Shown here in pieces: positions 33,957-42,683 of a DNA stretch of 45,478 bases. The stretch covers positions 1 through 45,478 of the forward strand of contig CAKTWD010000003.1 in assembly GCA_934630485.1 (NCBI GenBank), given 5' to 3'. This stretch comes from an uncultured Eggerthellaceae bacterium. Its GTDB lineage: Bacteria > Actinomycetota > Coriobacteriia > Coriobacteriales > Eggerthellaceae. The number at the start of each line of letters is the position of its first letter. The first letter of the stretch is position 1. The position numbers were made by a program, and so were the translations under genes. Below the pieces are notes generated by a model that did not search any database, was not told the DNA's origin, and worked only from the letters and a program-made list of their open reading frames with translations.

Positions 33957-34799
33957 CTACGAGCGTTTCGCGTACGAAAGCCAATACAGCAGGCCCACGA
34001 ACACGGCGCCGCCCACCATGTTCCCTAAGGTGGCCGCGCTGATGTTGAACAGCGCACCCGCAAGGTTGACCGTCGCAGCCGCAGCGCCCGCTTCGGCACC
34101 GCCTGTCGCCAGCGTGACAATGCCCAGCGGCAAGAAGTACATGTTCGCAATGCAGTGCTCGAAACCGCAGGCCACGAACGCCATGACCGGAATCATAGTA
34201 GTGAACACCTTGTCGATGACGGTGCGGCCGGCGAAACCCATCCACACCGCAAGGCACACCAGCACGTTGCACAGAATGCCGCGGAAGAAGATGACGCCCC
34301 AATCAAGGCCGATCTTCGCCGCCGCAACGCTGACGATGGTCTGCCCCACCGCACCCGAGTTCATGGCGGCGATGTTCGCGCCGGTCATCAGTGCAACCAT
34401 CAAAAGCGATCCCGCCATGTTACCGAAATAGACGATGACCCAGTTCTTCGCCAGCGCACTCCACGAGATCTTGCGCGAGCATGCCGCGCATACCATCAGG
34501 GAGTTTCCAGTGAACAACTCTGCGCCCGCCACAATAACGCACAGCAAACCGAGAGAGAACGAGATGCCGCCAAGAAGCTGCGAGGGTGCAAAGCCAAGCG
34601 TTGCGTCGGACTTCACGAACAGCATGAGCGTGGCGCCCAGGGCGATTTCCATGCCCGCAAGGATGGAAAGCGCGAAGCAGCGCGCGCTGGTCTGCTTCGT
34701 TTTGGCGACGGCCACCGACTCGGCCTGCGCCTCAAGCGCCGCACCCGAGCGGCAATCGACGACGGGGGTTGCACCAGCATTGCCGGCCTGGGCTGCCAT
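33957..34799 (-). CDS. Formate/nitrite transporter family channel
   Basis: A 280-residue FNT-family protein with six membrane helices. GAELFTGN (the conserved ELFT stretch) and the helix-breaking loops typical of FocA/NirC are visible, with NMYFLPLGIV near the C-terminal half. It would conduct formate, nitrite or a related monovalent anion. ATG 34799 shares one base with the stop of the ROK gene (TGATG); a GTG one codon earlier is possible. The N-terminal 45 residues are an Ala-rich extension. Confidence 0.88.
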   Translation of the reverse strand: MAAQAGNAGATPVVDCRSGAALEAQAESVAVAKTKQTSARCFALSILAGMEIALGATLMLFVKSDATLGFAPSQLLGGISFSLGLLCVIVAGAELFTGNSLMVCAACSRKISWSALAKNWVIVYFGNMAGSLLMVALMTGANIAAMNSGAVGQTIVSVAAAKIGLDWGVIFFRGILCNVLVCLAVWMGFAGRTVIDKVFTTMIPVMAFVACGFEHCIANMYFLPLGIVTLATGGAEAGAAAATVNLAGALFNISAATLGNMVGGAVFVGLLYWLSYAKRS

Positions 34800-35785
34800 C
34801 ACAATCCCATCCCGAACAAGTTGTCGAACGGGTCAAGCGACTCGCTCATCATTTGGACGTAGCGAACCACGCCGACCATGCCCGCGATATTGCCAAGCGT
34901 CGCCACGCGAATTTGCGTGTCGGCGCAGGTGGAAAGGCAGTTCTTACGGTAGGTTCCCTGAAGCGCGGGAAGGAACAGATCGGCGGCTCCCGCAACGCCG
35001 CCGCCAAGCAGAATAACATCGGCATCAACCACGCAGGTGGCCTGCGCAAGCGCGTAGCCAAGCTTGTCGGTGAAGATGTCGACGGCATAGGTTGCGCGAG
35101 GATCGCCTTCGCGATATGCCTCGAACACCGACAGCGCGTCGGTGTCGTTTTGCGGTACGTGCTTGCTGGTTCCAGCAATGCCGTTTGCCTCGGCCTCGCG
35201 GAAATTGGCGACGATGCCGCGCGACGATGCGTACTGCTCGACGCAACCGCGGCGACCGCACTGGCACTGACGGCCGTCTGGGACGATGGTCATGTGACCG
35301 ATCTCGCCTGCGCCGCCGTGGCCCTGAACAACGCGGCCGTCGGCGACGATGCCGGCGCCGATCCCCGCACCGATGGTGACAAGCATCGCGCTTTGGGCGC
35401 CCGATGCCGCACCGCGCCACATTTCTCCAAGAGCTGCGGCGTTAGCGTCGTTGATGCACTCGAACGGGGTACCCTCGAACTCGCTGCGAATGACATTCAG
35501 AAGCGTGGGCCAATCGGCCTTGACGTTGGGAGTGAGCTGCGGGATGCCGTTCACAACGATGCCGGGGGCGGCTAAACCCACGCCGGCAAGCTCGGAGGCG
35601 TACACACCCGTGCCGTGAACGAAGTCGATGATTTGCGCGATGTACTGACGGCACTGAGCCTCGGTTTGCAGCTCGGGCAACGAGAATCGCGTTTTACCGA
35701 TGAGGTCGCCCGATGCGTCGACGACACCCACTTTCGTCGAGGTGCCTCCGATGTCGATTCCTAGGTACATGGCGTTCAAATCCAT
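34799..35785 (-). CDS. ROK-family sugar kinase (glucokinase-like)
   Basis: A 328-residue ROK protein without an N-terminal HTH, so it is an enzyme rather than a repressor. LGIDIGGTSTKVGV (ATP site), GHGGAGEIGHM and the zinc motif CQCGRRGCVEQYAS are present. A glucokinase role is most likely, but other hexoses or N-acetyl sugars are possible. GGGGG lies 5 nt before the ATG. It is co-transcribed with the FNT channel gene, an odd pairing. Confidence 0.9.
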   Translation of the reverse strand: MDLNAMYLGIDIGGTSTKVGVVDASGDLIGKTRFSLPELQTEAQCRQYIAQIIDFVHGTGVYASELAGVGLAAPGIVVNGIPQLTPNVKADWPTLLNVIRSEFEGTPFECINDANAAALGEMWRGAASGAQSAMLVTIGAGIGAGIVADGRVVQGHGGAGEIGHMTIVPDGRQCQCGRRGCVEQYASSRGIVANFREAEANGIAGTSKHVPQNDTDALSVFEAYREGDPRATYAVDIFTDKLGYALAQATCVVDADVILLGGGVAGAADLFLPALQGTYRKNCLSTCADTQIRVATLGNIAGMVGVVRYVQMMSESLDPFDNLFGMGL

Positions 35786-36066
35786 GATATCCCCCGCTTC
35801 GCTTGGTTTGACTGACGTGCACGATTCGTGTCGGCTGTTTGCCGGCTTGCGCGCGAATCGCGCTGCCGGGTGGCTGGCGCTGGACGGCGGCCGGATATCA
35901 ACCCCACAGCAGACACCACGCCAAGCACGCGATTGCCGACTTATTAGCTTGTCTCTCTGAGGGGGATTCTAGCAGCGAGGCCAAAGCGCAGCGGGACGCG
36001 ATGGGGTTCGGGGCGTCCTTGCCCGCCGACGGTCAACGATAGAAAGCCCGTGCGGCTCCCAGACTG

Positions 36067-36174
36067 GCTTGCGCGACGACGTTCCTGAGTTGCGCGACCC
36101 CGGGAGGCTTGCGCGACGACCGCCCTTCGTTGCGATGCCGGGCTAGCTTGCGCGACGGCCGCCCTTCGTTGCGC
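36067..36174. repeat. Three degenerate 39-40 bp tandem repeats
   Basis: Units start at 36067, 36107 and 36146 with GCTTGCGCGACG. The second and third also share the following CCGCCCTTCGTTGCG with one change. The first is more divergent after 14 bp. Confidence 0.6.
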
Positions 36175-36318
36175 AAATTTTCCCGTTTTGCGCGCTTCCG
36201 AGCAGCAAATCGCACAGTTTTCGCCTCCAGTCCTGCCCATCACAACAAAACCCCAGTTCAAAGTGTTATTATGTTCTGTTCGCCAAGACCGATCGTACAA
36301 AACGGGAAGATTTGCGCA
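36170..36318. repeat. 21-bp inverted repeat pair, MITE-like
   Basis: The segment 36170-36190 (TGCGCAAATTTTCCCG then TTTTG) is the reverse complement of 36298-36318 with one mismatch. The pair encloses 107 bp with no gene. No target duplication is visible. It may be a small non-autonomous element or part of a dispersed intergenic repeat. Confidence 0.45.
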
Positions 36319-36395
36319 CGCTGAAAGAGAGAGGCGGCGAGTTCGATGGAGTCCAACTCGCAAAGCACCTTGCTATGTCTTACGGCAAAAAGAAA

Positions 36396-36426
36396 GGTCG
36401 GATGGCTGACAAGCAGCCATCCGACC
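36396..36426 (-). terminator. Rho-independent terminator of tRNA-Thr
   Basis: A 13-bp perfect stem, GGTCGGATGGCTG (36396-36408) and CAGCCATCCGACC (36414-36426), is followed on the minus strand by TTTCTTTTT. It lies 10 bp beyond the tRNA 3' end. Confidence 0.9.
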
Positions 36427-36436
36427 TGATGTTTCG

Positions 36437-36511
36437 TGGAGCCAGTGACAGGAATCGAACCCGCAACCCACTGATTACAAATCAGTTGCTCTACCGTTGA
36501 GCCACACTGGC
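36437..36511 (-). tRNA. tRNA-Thr (TGT)
   Basis: A 75-nt cloverleaf on the minus strand. Acceptor GCCAGTG pairs with CACTGGC; the anticodon loop in CTGATTTGTAATCAG gives TGT. The T-loop is GGTTCGATTCC, and CCA is encoded. Confidence 0.96.
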
Positions 36512-36524
36512 ATTGCGTTCGGTC

Positions 36525-36554
36525 ATTTTACGATAAGAACCCTGCCCTGTCGAA
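36525..36554 (-). promoter_or_regulatory. Candidate tRNA-Thr promoter
   Basis: On the minus strand TTCGAC (36554-36549) and TAAAAT (36530-36525) are 18 bp apart, 14 bp before the tRNA 5' end. Confidence 0.35.
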
Positions 36555-36585
36555 CCAAATGACCGCGAACATCACGGTTTGAACG

Positions 36586-37266
36586 CTATTTCACACCGTA
36601 CTGCTCGTAGTACTTGTCCAAAGCAGCCTTAATCTCATCGTCGATAACGACACGACCGCCAACCTCGTGGTTGTACAGATGCTCAGTGACCTCGGCCATG
36701 CTGACGATAGAGGCGACGGGGAAACCGTACTTCTCCTGAACTTCCTGCTGAGCGGTGACGACGCCGCCCTTACCTACCTCCATACGGTTCAAGCTGACGA
36801 TGAGGCCCTTGACATCGACGTCGGCGGCGCCCTTCAGAATAGGGTACGTTTCGTCGATGGACTTGCCCGACGTGGTGACATCCTCAACCATGACGACCTT
36901 GTCGCCATCATGAAGCTCGCTGCCAAGCAGGTTGCCCTTGTCGGCGCCGTGATCCTTTACTTCCTTGCGGTTGGAGCAATAACGTGCCTCTTTGCCGTAA
37001 AGCTCGTTCAAAGCCATGCAGGTGATGACAGCCAGCGGAATGCCCTTGTAAGCCGGGCCGAACACAACGTCGAAGTCCAAGCCGAAGTTGTCATGGATCG
37101 CACGGGCATAGTAAAGACCCAAACGATGAAGCTGCTCACCGGTAACATATGCGCCGGCGTTCATGAAGAAGGGCGACTGACGACCGCTCTTCAGCGTGAA
37201 CTCGCCGAACTTCAAAACATCGCTTTCGACCATGAACTCGATGAACTCTTGCTTGTAGTCTTCCAC
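36586..37266 (-). CDS. pyrE: Orotate phosphoribosyltransferase
   Basis: A 226-residue enzyme of pyrimidine synthesis, joining orotate with PRPP to give OMP. The PRPP-binding loop VVMVEDVTTSGKS (124-136) and FTLKSGRQSPFF near the N-terminus are typical, and the length is normal. It is upstream of tRNA-Thr on the same strand and has no other pyr gene beside it. No attenuator is evident in the leader. Confidence 0.95.
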   Translation of the reverse strand: MEDYKQEFIEFMVESDVLKFGEFTLKSGRQSPFFMNAGAYVTGEQLHRLGLYYARAIHDNFGLDFDVVFGPAYKGIPLAVITCMALNELYGKEARYCSNRKEVKDHGADKGNLLGSELHDGDKVVMVEDVTTSGKSIDETYPILKGAADVDVKGLIVSLNRMEVGKGGVVTAQQEVQEKYGFPVASIVSMAEVTEHLYNHEVGGRVVIDDEIKAALDKYYEQYGVK

Positions 37267-37484
37267 CGCAGTCCCTTCCTGTTGTTGGATTCACTTCATT
37301 TCGTCAATGATACTCCAACACAACGGTGTTGGGCCCGTGTTTCGACGGCGATAGATGCGCGTTTGAATTTGCTGGAGCGGCGATGGACCGCAGCGAACCC
37401 GCACCTCGATCTTGTTAGATTCACGCTTGGTATGCGTTGGGCCCATGTTTGATTAGCGAAAGGTTTTGACGACAGAATGATAAG

Positions 37485-38297
37485 TTAGTCGCGGCGGTTC
37501 ATGAACTTGTCGAAGTAATCGCGCAGCTCTTTGAGCTGCTCTTCAACTACATGATCGGGTGCACCCGCCTCGCCGAAGTACTCGGGATCGCGAAGCATCC
37601 TGCGACGTTCAAGCGCTTCAACGCAGAAATCGTAAAGAGCATGGGCGATGACAACCGACAGCAGGCTTCCCGTGACAAGGAACACTGCACCGAACGCGAA
37701 TGCGTAGCTGAACACCACAATGCGCTCCCACGAACGCTCATACTGGCCATGAGCAGACGTGAACACGAACGAGGTGATAAGAACGGAAGCAACCATTCCG
37801 AACGTCGGCTCGGTCACCCACCCAAGAGTCAAGGCAAGAAAACTGATCAAGGCGTAACGGAACGAGAACTCCTCCGCGAAACCCGCAACCGAAGCGGTAA
37901 CGGCACGCGAAGCCAAACTCATGCGCGGGAGCTCGCCGTTAATACCCGAACGCATCTCTCTTACATCGTCGCGATACTTCTGTGAGCGCTTCCACAAAAT
38001 CTTGTCGGCGACGATCTCATTCACCAAGATGAAGAAAGCCGGCAAACCAACTGCGGCAACAGCAGCGACAACGGGCATACGGCCAAGCGTCATTGCCTGT
38101 CCGAATTCGTATGCCCAACCAAATTCAAGAACAGACCAGAACCAATCACCTGTGCGTAAGCCGGTGAACGCAATCGAAAAGACAATACCAAGGATGATGA
38201 ACATCGCCCCTGAACCCAGAAGCTCGTTCACCAGCAGGTTTTCTTCATGTTCGGACAGGGGGTATTTTTCCTCGACGCTCACTCGTTCTCGCTTCAT
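37485..38297 (-). CDS. CPBP-family intramembrane metalloprotease
   Basis: A 270-residue membrane protein with about six helices and the Abi/CPBP motifs EEFSFR (142-147), FTSAH (His183) and HALYD (His219, Asp223). CPBP proteases are related to Rce1; in bacteria they are linked to bacteriocin immunity or maturation, but the target here is unknown. Charged tails at both ends are long for the family. Its start faces murI across a divergent region. Confidence 0.88.
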   Translation of the reverse strand: MKRERVSVEEKYPLSEHEENLLVNELLGSGAMFIILGIVFSIAFTGLRTGDWFWSVLEFGWAYEFGQAMTLGRMPVVAAVAAVGLPAFFILVNEIVADKILWKRSQKYRDDVREMRSGINGELPRMSLASRAVTASVAGFAEEFSFRYALISFLALTLGWVTEPTFGMVASVLITSFVFTSAHGQYERSWERIVVFSYAFAFGAVFLVTGSLLSVVIAHALYDFCVEALERRRMLRDPEYFGEAGAPDHVVEEQLKELRDYFDKFMNRRD

Positions 38298-38338
38298 TTC
38301 AATGATTGTTTAAGTCGCATTAGGTTTTGCATCGCATC

Positions 38339-38404
38339 AGTTTAAAACATGCGAGTAACGCGTTTGTTGGAAAACAGGCACTTGCAAGCAATCTGTTTTA
38401 AACT
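38339..38404. promoter_or_regulatory. Inverted repeat in the CPBP/murI divergent region
   Basis: AGTTTAAAACA (38339-38349) and TGTTTTAAACT (38394-38404) are perfect inverted copies 44 bp apart. GCATCA (38334-38339 region) and TGATGC (38409-38414) repeat the symmetry outside them. This could be a pair of operator half-sites for the two divergent genes. Confidence 0.4.
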
Positions 38405-38583
38405 AGAGTGATGCTAATGGCGGTTCCGTTGGAGCCGCGTTGGGGCGATGATGGCCGACAACCATGGTACCGTTGGAAAGCCGCAACACCGTCAGGCAAC
38501 CACAAAGCTGCCAGACGGCTGTGGCTCGGCAGGCCAATCCCCGTTAAAGCCCCGACAGACATTATCAAGACGTGAGGCAAAAA

Positions 38584-39390
38584 GTGACTGAACGGCGTTA
38601 CGAAAACTGGATCGGAATGATGGATTCCGGCGTAGGAGGCATCAGCGTCCTGCGTCGCGCCGTCGATCTGCTGCCAAACGAGAATTTCATCTACTACGGC
38701 GATTCAGCGAATGCACCTTATGGAGACAAAGACCCCGAGTGGATTTGCCAACGCACATCCAAGATCGTCTCGAACCTTATCAACGAGGGCGTTAAAGCCG
38801 TCGTCATCGCCTGCAACACAGCTACCAGCGCCGCTGCCGACTACGTGCGCGCCGAACATCCCGAGATTCCCATCATCGGACTGGAACCAGCACTGAAGCA
38901 GGCGGCTCAATTCCCCGAAGCACGCCACGTGCTGGTAATGGCCACTCCCGTTACCATCCATTTGCAAAAGTACCAAGATTTGTATGACAAATGGGGCAAG
39001 CGCGTCGACGCAAGCTCGGTGGTTTGCGGAGGCCTTGCCGGTCGCATCGAGAAGGGCAACCTGGACGCACCCGACATGCACGAGCTGCTCGAAAGCCTGA
39101 TTGGCGAATATCGCGGGAAAGCCGACAGCGTCGTTCTTGGCTGCACGCACTATCCCTACATCGCCAAGCAGATTCGCGGGGTTTTGGGCGACGTCACCCT
39201 ATTCGATGGCGCCTTCGGCACCGCTCGACACCTAGCGCACACGCTTGAAGAGCACGGTCAGCTAAACAAGCCCGCATCCGATGGTTCCGCGGGCATCGTC
39301 AAGCTGGAAACCAGCCTGGACACCCCCGCCGAGCGCGAGTTGTACTCGTGGTTCCTAAACCAACCGCTTGAAGCCAACGAACTCGCTTGA
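38584..39390 (+). CDS. murI: Glutamate racemase
   Basis: A 268-residue enzyme making D-glutamate for peptidoglycan. MMDSGVGGISVLR (Asp14/Ser15), ACNTATS with catalytic Cys77 and LGCTHYP with Cys187 are intact. GTG 38584 is chosen because GAGG (38574-38577) lies 6 nt upstream; a GTG at 38572 in frame is an alternative without a ribosome-binding site. A strong terminator follows. Confidence 0.95.
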   Translation: MTERRYENWIGMMDSGVGGISVLRRAVDLLPNENFIYYGDSANAPYGDKDPEWICQRTSKIVSNLINEGVKAVVIACNTATSAAADYVRAEHPEIPIIGLEPALKQAAQFPEARHVLVMATPVTIHLQKYQDLYDKWGKRVDASSVVCGGLAGRIEKGNLDAPDMHELLESLIGEYRGKADSVVLGCTHYPYIAKQIRGVLGDVTLFDGAFGTARHLAHTLEEHGQLNKPASDGSAGIVKLETSLDTPAERELYSWFLNQPLEANELA

Positions 39391-39449
39391 ATCAAACCAA
39401 ATTTGGTCTTCTATCTAACAAGCCTTTTGCCCAAACTTCGCTCAGAACC

Positions 39450-39495
39450 AATGATGGATCCACCGGCTATCTGCCGTGGATCCATCATTTTTTGG
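39450..39495 (+). terminator. Rho-independent terminator of murI
   Basis: ATGATGGATCCAC (39451-39463) pairs with GTGGATCCATCAT (39476-39488) around a 12-nt loop and is followed by a run of T. Confidence 0.88.
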
Positions 39496-39586
39496 ACATC
39501 GAGAAATGCGAGGCGATTCGCTGTCACAAGCCCATCATTTCTCAAACGCTATTCAGCAACCTCCGTTACCCAAAACCAAGCTTGCC

Positions 39587-40723
39587 CTACCCCGTGTACT
39601 TAGTTAGAGCCTCGGCTTCGCCCCGAGCTTCTTCCTTCGCGAACTTCTCCATCACCAGCGTGCGCACGGTCGAGATAACCGGCACGCCAAGAAGCACGCC
39701 AGGCAGGCCGAACAACGTTGCGCCCACAACAACAGCCACGAACACCCAAATGCTGGGCAGGCCGACCGACTGGCCAACGACATTCGGATAAATAAGGTGG
39801 CCTTCGATCTGCTGAAGGATAACCAAGAAGATAACGAACTGCACAGCCTGCAACGGATCTTGCGAGAGGATCATCGCGGCGCCCACAATGCCGCCGATCC
39901 ATGCACCGGCAAACGGAATGACTGAGGTGACACCAACGATCAGGCCGATGGACGCAGCATACGGGAAATGCAGGATGGCGCTGCCGATGCCGCACAGCAC
40001 GCCCAGAATACAAGCCTCGATGCACTGGCCCATGATGAAGCGCGAGAAGCAGTCGTTGGCAACGGTGCAAAAATGCATGACGATGTCGCGCCTGTGGCTG
40101 CCGGGGATGATCGTCAAAGCACGCAGGGCGCCTGCATGAACGCGATCCTTGTCAAGAAGCAAATACAGCGCGAAAACCATTCCCAAGAAGATAGAGAGCA
40201 CCGTATGAGCCACCTCACCGCCCGTACGGGCAAGCAAGCTGAGCGTAGCCGTACCGCCGCCCAAAGCCTCTACGGCCTTCTGCGCAGCGGAATCCCACGC
40301 ATTGGCATCGACAACGGGGAATTCTTCGGCACCGGGCAAGGTTGAAACCGCCTGCGACGTTGCAACGGCGGCGTTCAACAAGCCGCTGGCAATTGCCGAG
40401 CCAACCGACTTGAACTCATTTGCCACGAACATACCCAACGCAACCACGGCAAGAGTCGCGATCGCAATGGCCAAGATGACGCAAATAGGCCTACGCGAAA
40501 CATTGACGAACTTGTTGTCGCTATTGGGAAACCAAATTCCCTCGATGCGCACCGCAATGAAGTTAAGCAGGTACGCGATCACAGCGCCAACCGCAAGCGG
40601 CTCAATAGCCTGCCATACGCTGCCCGCCACGCTACAAACGTCATCGAACCTGACGACGATAAGCGCAGCCAGCGCAATTGCCATTACCGAGACAAGAAGA
40701 AAGCGAAGGTTGTTTCTATTCAT
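39587..40723 (-). CDS. AI-2E family transporter
   Basis: A 378-residue membrane protein of the AI-2E/PerM family, with about eight helices, a central soluble region (about 110-200) and the conserved C-terminal block VVGQSVGLPSIWVF...GLPGVLLGVP. The name comes from an autoinducer-2 exporter; many members instead move ions or small solutes, so the substrate is open. ATG 40723 gives the usual short N-terminus. ATG 40762 has a better ribosome-binding site (AAAGG) but lies directly after a TATACT -10-like hexamer, so the start is uncertain. Confidence 0.85.
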   Translation of the reverse strand: MNRNNLRFLLVSVMAIALAALIVVRFDDVCSVAGSVWQAIEPLAVGAVIAYLLNFIAVRIEGIWFPNSDNKFVNVSRRPICVILAIAIATLAVVALGMFVANEFKSVGSAIASGLLNAAVATSQAVSTLPGAEEFPVVDANAWDSAAQKAVEALGGGTATLSLLARTGGEVAHTVLSIFLGMVFALYLLLDKDRVHAGALRALTIIPGSHRRDIVMHFCTVANDCFSRFIMGQCIEACILGVLCGIGSAILHFPYAASIGLIVGVTSVIPFAGAWIGGIVGAAMILSQDPLQAVQFVIFLVILQQIEGHLIYPNVVGQSVGLPSIWVFVAVVVGATLFGLPGVLLGVPVISTVRTLVMEKFAKEEARGEAEALTKYTG

Positions 40724-41010
40724 GAAAACCCGTCGATTGAAAAATGCCGTCCATCGCACCATTCGCGATACCTTTCGAGTATAGCGGCGAATCACACTTC
40801 CTACTGTAATCTTCTTATCAACAGATAAGCGACAACCGCGTTACATCTGTCTAATTTCTTAATGGACGAGCGAATGTCAAGCAGCGCGAATCTTGAGGCA
40901 ATAGTTATTCATAGTTGAAAGAAAGCGACGACACAAAAGTTAGTAAAGCGACCGCACGGCGGATGTTGAATTACCTTCAAGGTTAACCAATAACGCCCAA
41001 CGCAGCAAAA

Positions 41011-41036
41011 AGGCCATCGACTGATGTCGATGGCCT
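41011..41036 (-). terminator. Terminator of tRNA-Asn
   Basis: AGGCCATCGAC (41011-41021) and GTCGATGGCCT (41026-41036) form a perfect 11-bp stem with a 4-nt loop, followed on the minus strand by TTTTT. Confidence 0.9.
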
Positions 41037-41045
41037 GATGTTTCA

Positions 41046-41120
41046 TGGCTCCCCGGGTAGGATTCGAACCTACAACCCTCCGGTTAACAGCCGGATGCTC
41101 TGCCGTTGAGCTACCGAGGA
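41046..41120 (-). tRNA. tRNA-Asn (GTT)
   Basis: A 75-nt cloverleaf on the minus strand. Acceptor TCCTCGG pairs with CCGGGGA; the anticodon stem-loop CCGGCTGTTAACCGG gives GTT. GGTTCGAATCC forms the T-loop and CCA is encoded. Confidence 0.96.
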
Positions 41121-41153
41121 ATGTCATTGCGCTTTTCAAATGCGCAAGTAGTT

Positions 41154-41181
41154 ATTATACTGATTCGCCCGAATGACGCAA
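41154..41181 (-). promoter_or_regulatory. Promoter of tRNA-Asn
   Basis: On the minus strand TTGCGT (41181-41176) and a consensus TATAAT (41159-41154) are 16 bp apart, with the -10 about 33 bp before the tRNA. A small TTGCGC/GCGCAA hairpin lies in between. Confidence 0.65.
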
Positions 41182-41337
41182 GGGGTAATTTTCACTCACG
41201 TGAAATTCACAATTGGCATCGCACGCATGTACCGTCACCTTCGCGAAAACGAAACCGCAAAGGTGCAAGCAGCGCACGCTAATCGATCCAAACGCATTCC
41301 TTCCAGCACTCCGAGCACCCTACCCTGGCGAAAACGG

Positions 41338-42390
41338 CTAGTAAACCATCCCCATTGCCTCGCAGACCTCACCAAGCGTCTCGTTAGCGATCTCGTTCAT
41401 GCGCTTGTTGCCCTCGTGCAGGACTTCCTTAACGTGGTCCATATCCTGAGCAAGCTCTTCGCGGCGAGCACGATGCGGAGCCATGAACTCGTTCACCGCC
41501 TCGGTGACGTACTTCTTCAAAGCTCCGGAACCATCGTTGCCGATTTCCTCAGCGATTTCGACCTCGGTCCTGCCGGTGCAGAGCGCCGCAGTGGTAAGCA
41601 AGGCAGAAACGCCAGGACGGTTTTCCTTATCGAAGGTGATGAAACGATCGGAGTCGGTCTTGGACTTCTTGATAAGCTTGGCCGTCTCTTCGGCAGTTGC
41701 CGAAAGCATGATGGAGTTGCCGTAGCTTTTGGACATCTTGCGACCGTCAAGACCGGGGATCTCGATGGCGTCAGAAAGAATTCCGTCGGGCTCGGGGAAC
41801 ACCTGACCGTAGCGCTCGTTGAATCGGCGAGCGATCTGACGCGTGAGCTCGATATGCGGCAGCTGGTCCTTGCCTACAGGCACGATGTTGCCCTTGCAGA
41901 ACAGGATGTCGCAAGCCTGATGCACAGGATACGTCAGCAGAAGGCCGGTAAGCGCATGACCGGAAGCCTGCTGCTCGGCCTTAACGGTGGGGTTGCGCTG
42001 AAGCTCGGATTCGGAAACCAGCGAAAGGAACGGAAGCATGAGCTGGTTGAGCGCCGGAACGGCCGAGTGCGTGAAGATCGGGGTTTTCTCGGGGTCGATG
42101 CCGGCCGCCATATAGTCGAGCACCATGTTGTAGACGTTGTCCTGGATGTGCTCGGTGGTGTCGCGGTCGGTGATGACCTGATAATCGGCAATCAAAACAT
42201 AGCAGTTGATGCCCATGTTCTGGTACTCAACGCGATGAAGAATGCTGCCGAAATAATGGCCCAGATGCAGACGGCCCGTGGGGCGGTCTCCAGTGAGCAT
42301 GGTGTACTTCTCGGGATGAACGGCAAGATCGGCACGGATCTCGTCGGAGCGGTTCTTGCTTGCAAGGAAGGTATCGGAAAATTCAGCCAT
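41338..42390 (-). CDS. trpS: Tryptophan--tRNA ligase
   Basis: A 350-residue class I aminoacyl-tRNA synthetase charging tRNA-Trp. The HIGH-type motif PTGRLHLGH (37-45) and KMSKS (218-222) are present. ATG 42390 follows GAGAGA by 5 nt; the frame is open 11 codons further but without a ribosome-binding site. No T-box leader is seen in the 138 bp upstream. The 217 bp between its stop and tRNA-Asn hold only the tRNA promoter. Confidence 0.95.
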   Translation of the reverse strand: MAEFSDTFLASKNRSDEIRADLAVHPEKYTMLTGDRPTGRLHLGHYFGSILHRVEYQNMGINCYVLIADYQVITDRDTTEHIQDNVYNMVLDYMAAGIDPEKTPIFTHSAVPALNQLMLPFLSLVSESELQRNPTVKAEQQASGHALTGLLLTYPVHQACDILFCKGNIVPVGKDQLPHIELTRQIARRFNERYGQVFPEPDGILSDAIEIPGLDGRKMSKSYGNSIMLSATAEETAKLIKKSKTDSDRFITFDKENRPGVSALLTTAALCTGRTEVEIAEEIGNDGSGALKKYVTEAVNEFMAPHRARREELAQDMDHVKEVLHEGNKRMNEIANETLGEVCEAMGMVY

Positions 42391-42493
42391 AACCATCTCT
42401 CGTTCTAGGTGTAACTGGTGCAACCGTTCAAGTATAACGGTTCTTCAGCCGCTTCCCCTGAATTCATCTGGCTGTTTCGCTTTGACAACCAAA

Positions 42494-42519
42494 AGGCCAG
42501 AGGCAAAAGCCCCTGGCCT
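42494..42519 (-). terminator. Terminator of tRNA-Val
   Basis: AGGCCAGAGGC (42494-42504) pairs with GCCCCTGGCCT (42509-42519) with one mismatch around AAAA. The minus strand continues with TTTT. Confidence 0.82.
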
Positions 42520-42528
42520 GTAAGTTCA

Positions 42529-42603
42529 TGGTGGTCGCTACAGGATTTGAACCTGTGACCCCCGCCGTGTGAAGGCGATGCTCTCCCGCTGAGCCAAGCG
42601 ACC
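42529..42603 (-). tRNA. tRNA-Val (CAC)
   Basis: A 75-nt cloverleaf on the minus strand. Acceptor GGTCGCT pairs with AGCGACC; the anticodon loop TTCACAC gives CAC. GGTTCAAATCC forms the T-loop and CCA is encoded. Confidence 0.95.
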
Positions 42604-42617
42604 AAATAACTCTGTGT

Positions 42618-42646
42618 ATTCTACTTGCCCATGCCGATGTTGGCAA
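42618..42646 (-). promoter_or_regulatory. Promoter of tRNA-Val
   Basis: On the minus strand TTGCCA (42646-42641) and TAGAAT (42623-42618) are separated by exactly 17 bp, 14 bp before the tRNA 5' end. Confidence 0.68.
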
Positions 42647-42683
42647 GCGAATGATCTGAAGCCTTCGCAAAACCTGCGCAAGA

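Larger units (their letters stand above)
35786..36395. other. Repeat-rich intergenic stretch
   Basis: About 610 bp between the ROK start and the tRNA-Thr terminator. The left part (35786-36060) shows only GC-rich promoter-like DNA. The right part has three degenerate 39-40 bp tandem repeats (36067-36174) and a 21-bp inverted repeat pair (36170-36190 and 36298-36318). A long minus-strand frame (35944-36363) is created by the repeats and looks non-coding. Confidence 0.55.

Noticed and set aside
35944..36363. 139-residue minus-strand frame between the ROK gene and tRNA-Thr
   Set aside because: It consists largely of tandem DNA repeats translated into Arg/Ala/Ser-rich text, lacks a good ribosome-binding site and runs through an inverted repeat.
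42391..42528. T-box leader for trpS
   Set aside because: Only 138 bp separate the start from tRNA-Val, most of it the tRNA terminator; no specifier loop or antiterminator TGGN box is seen.
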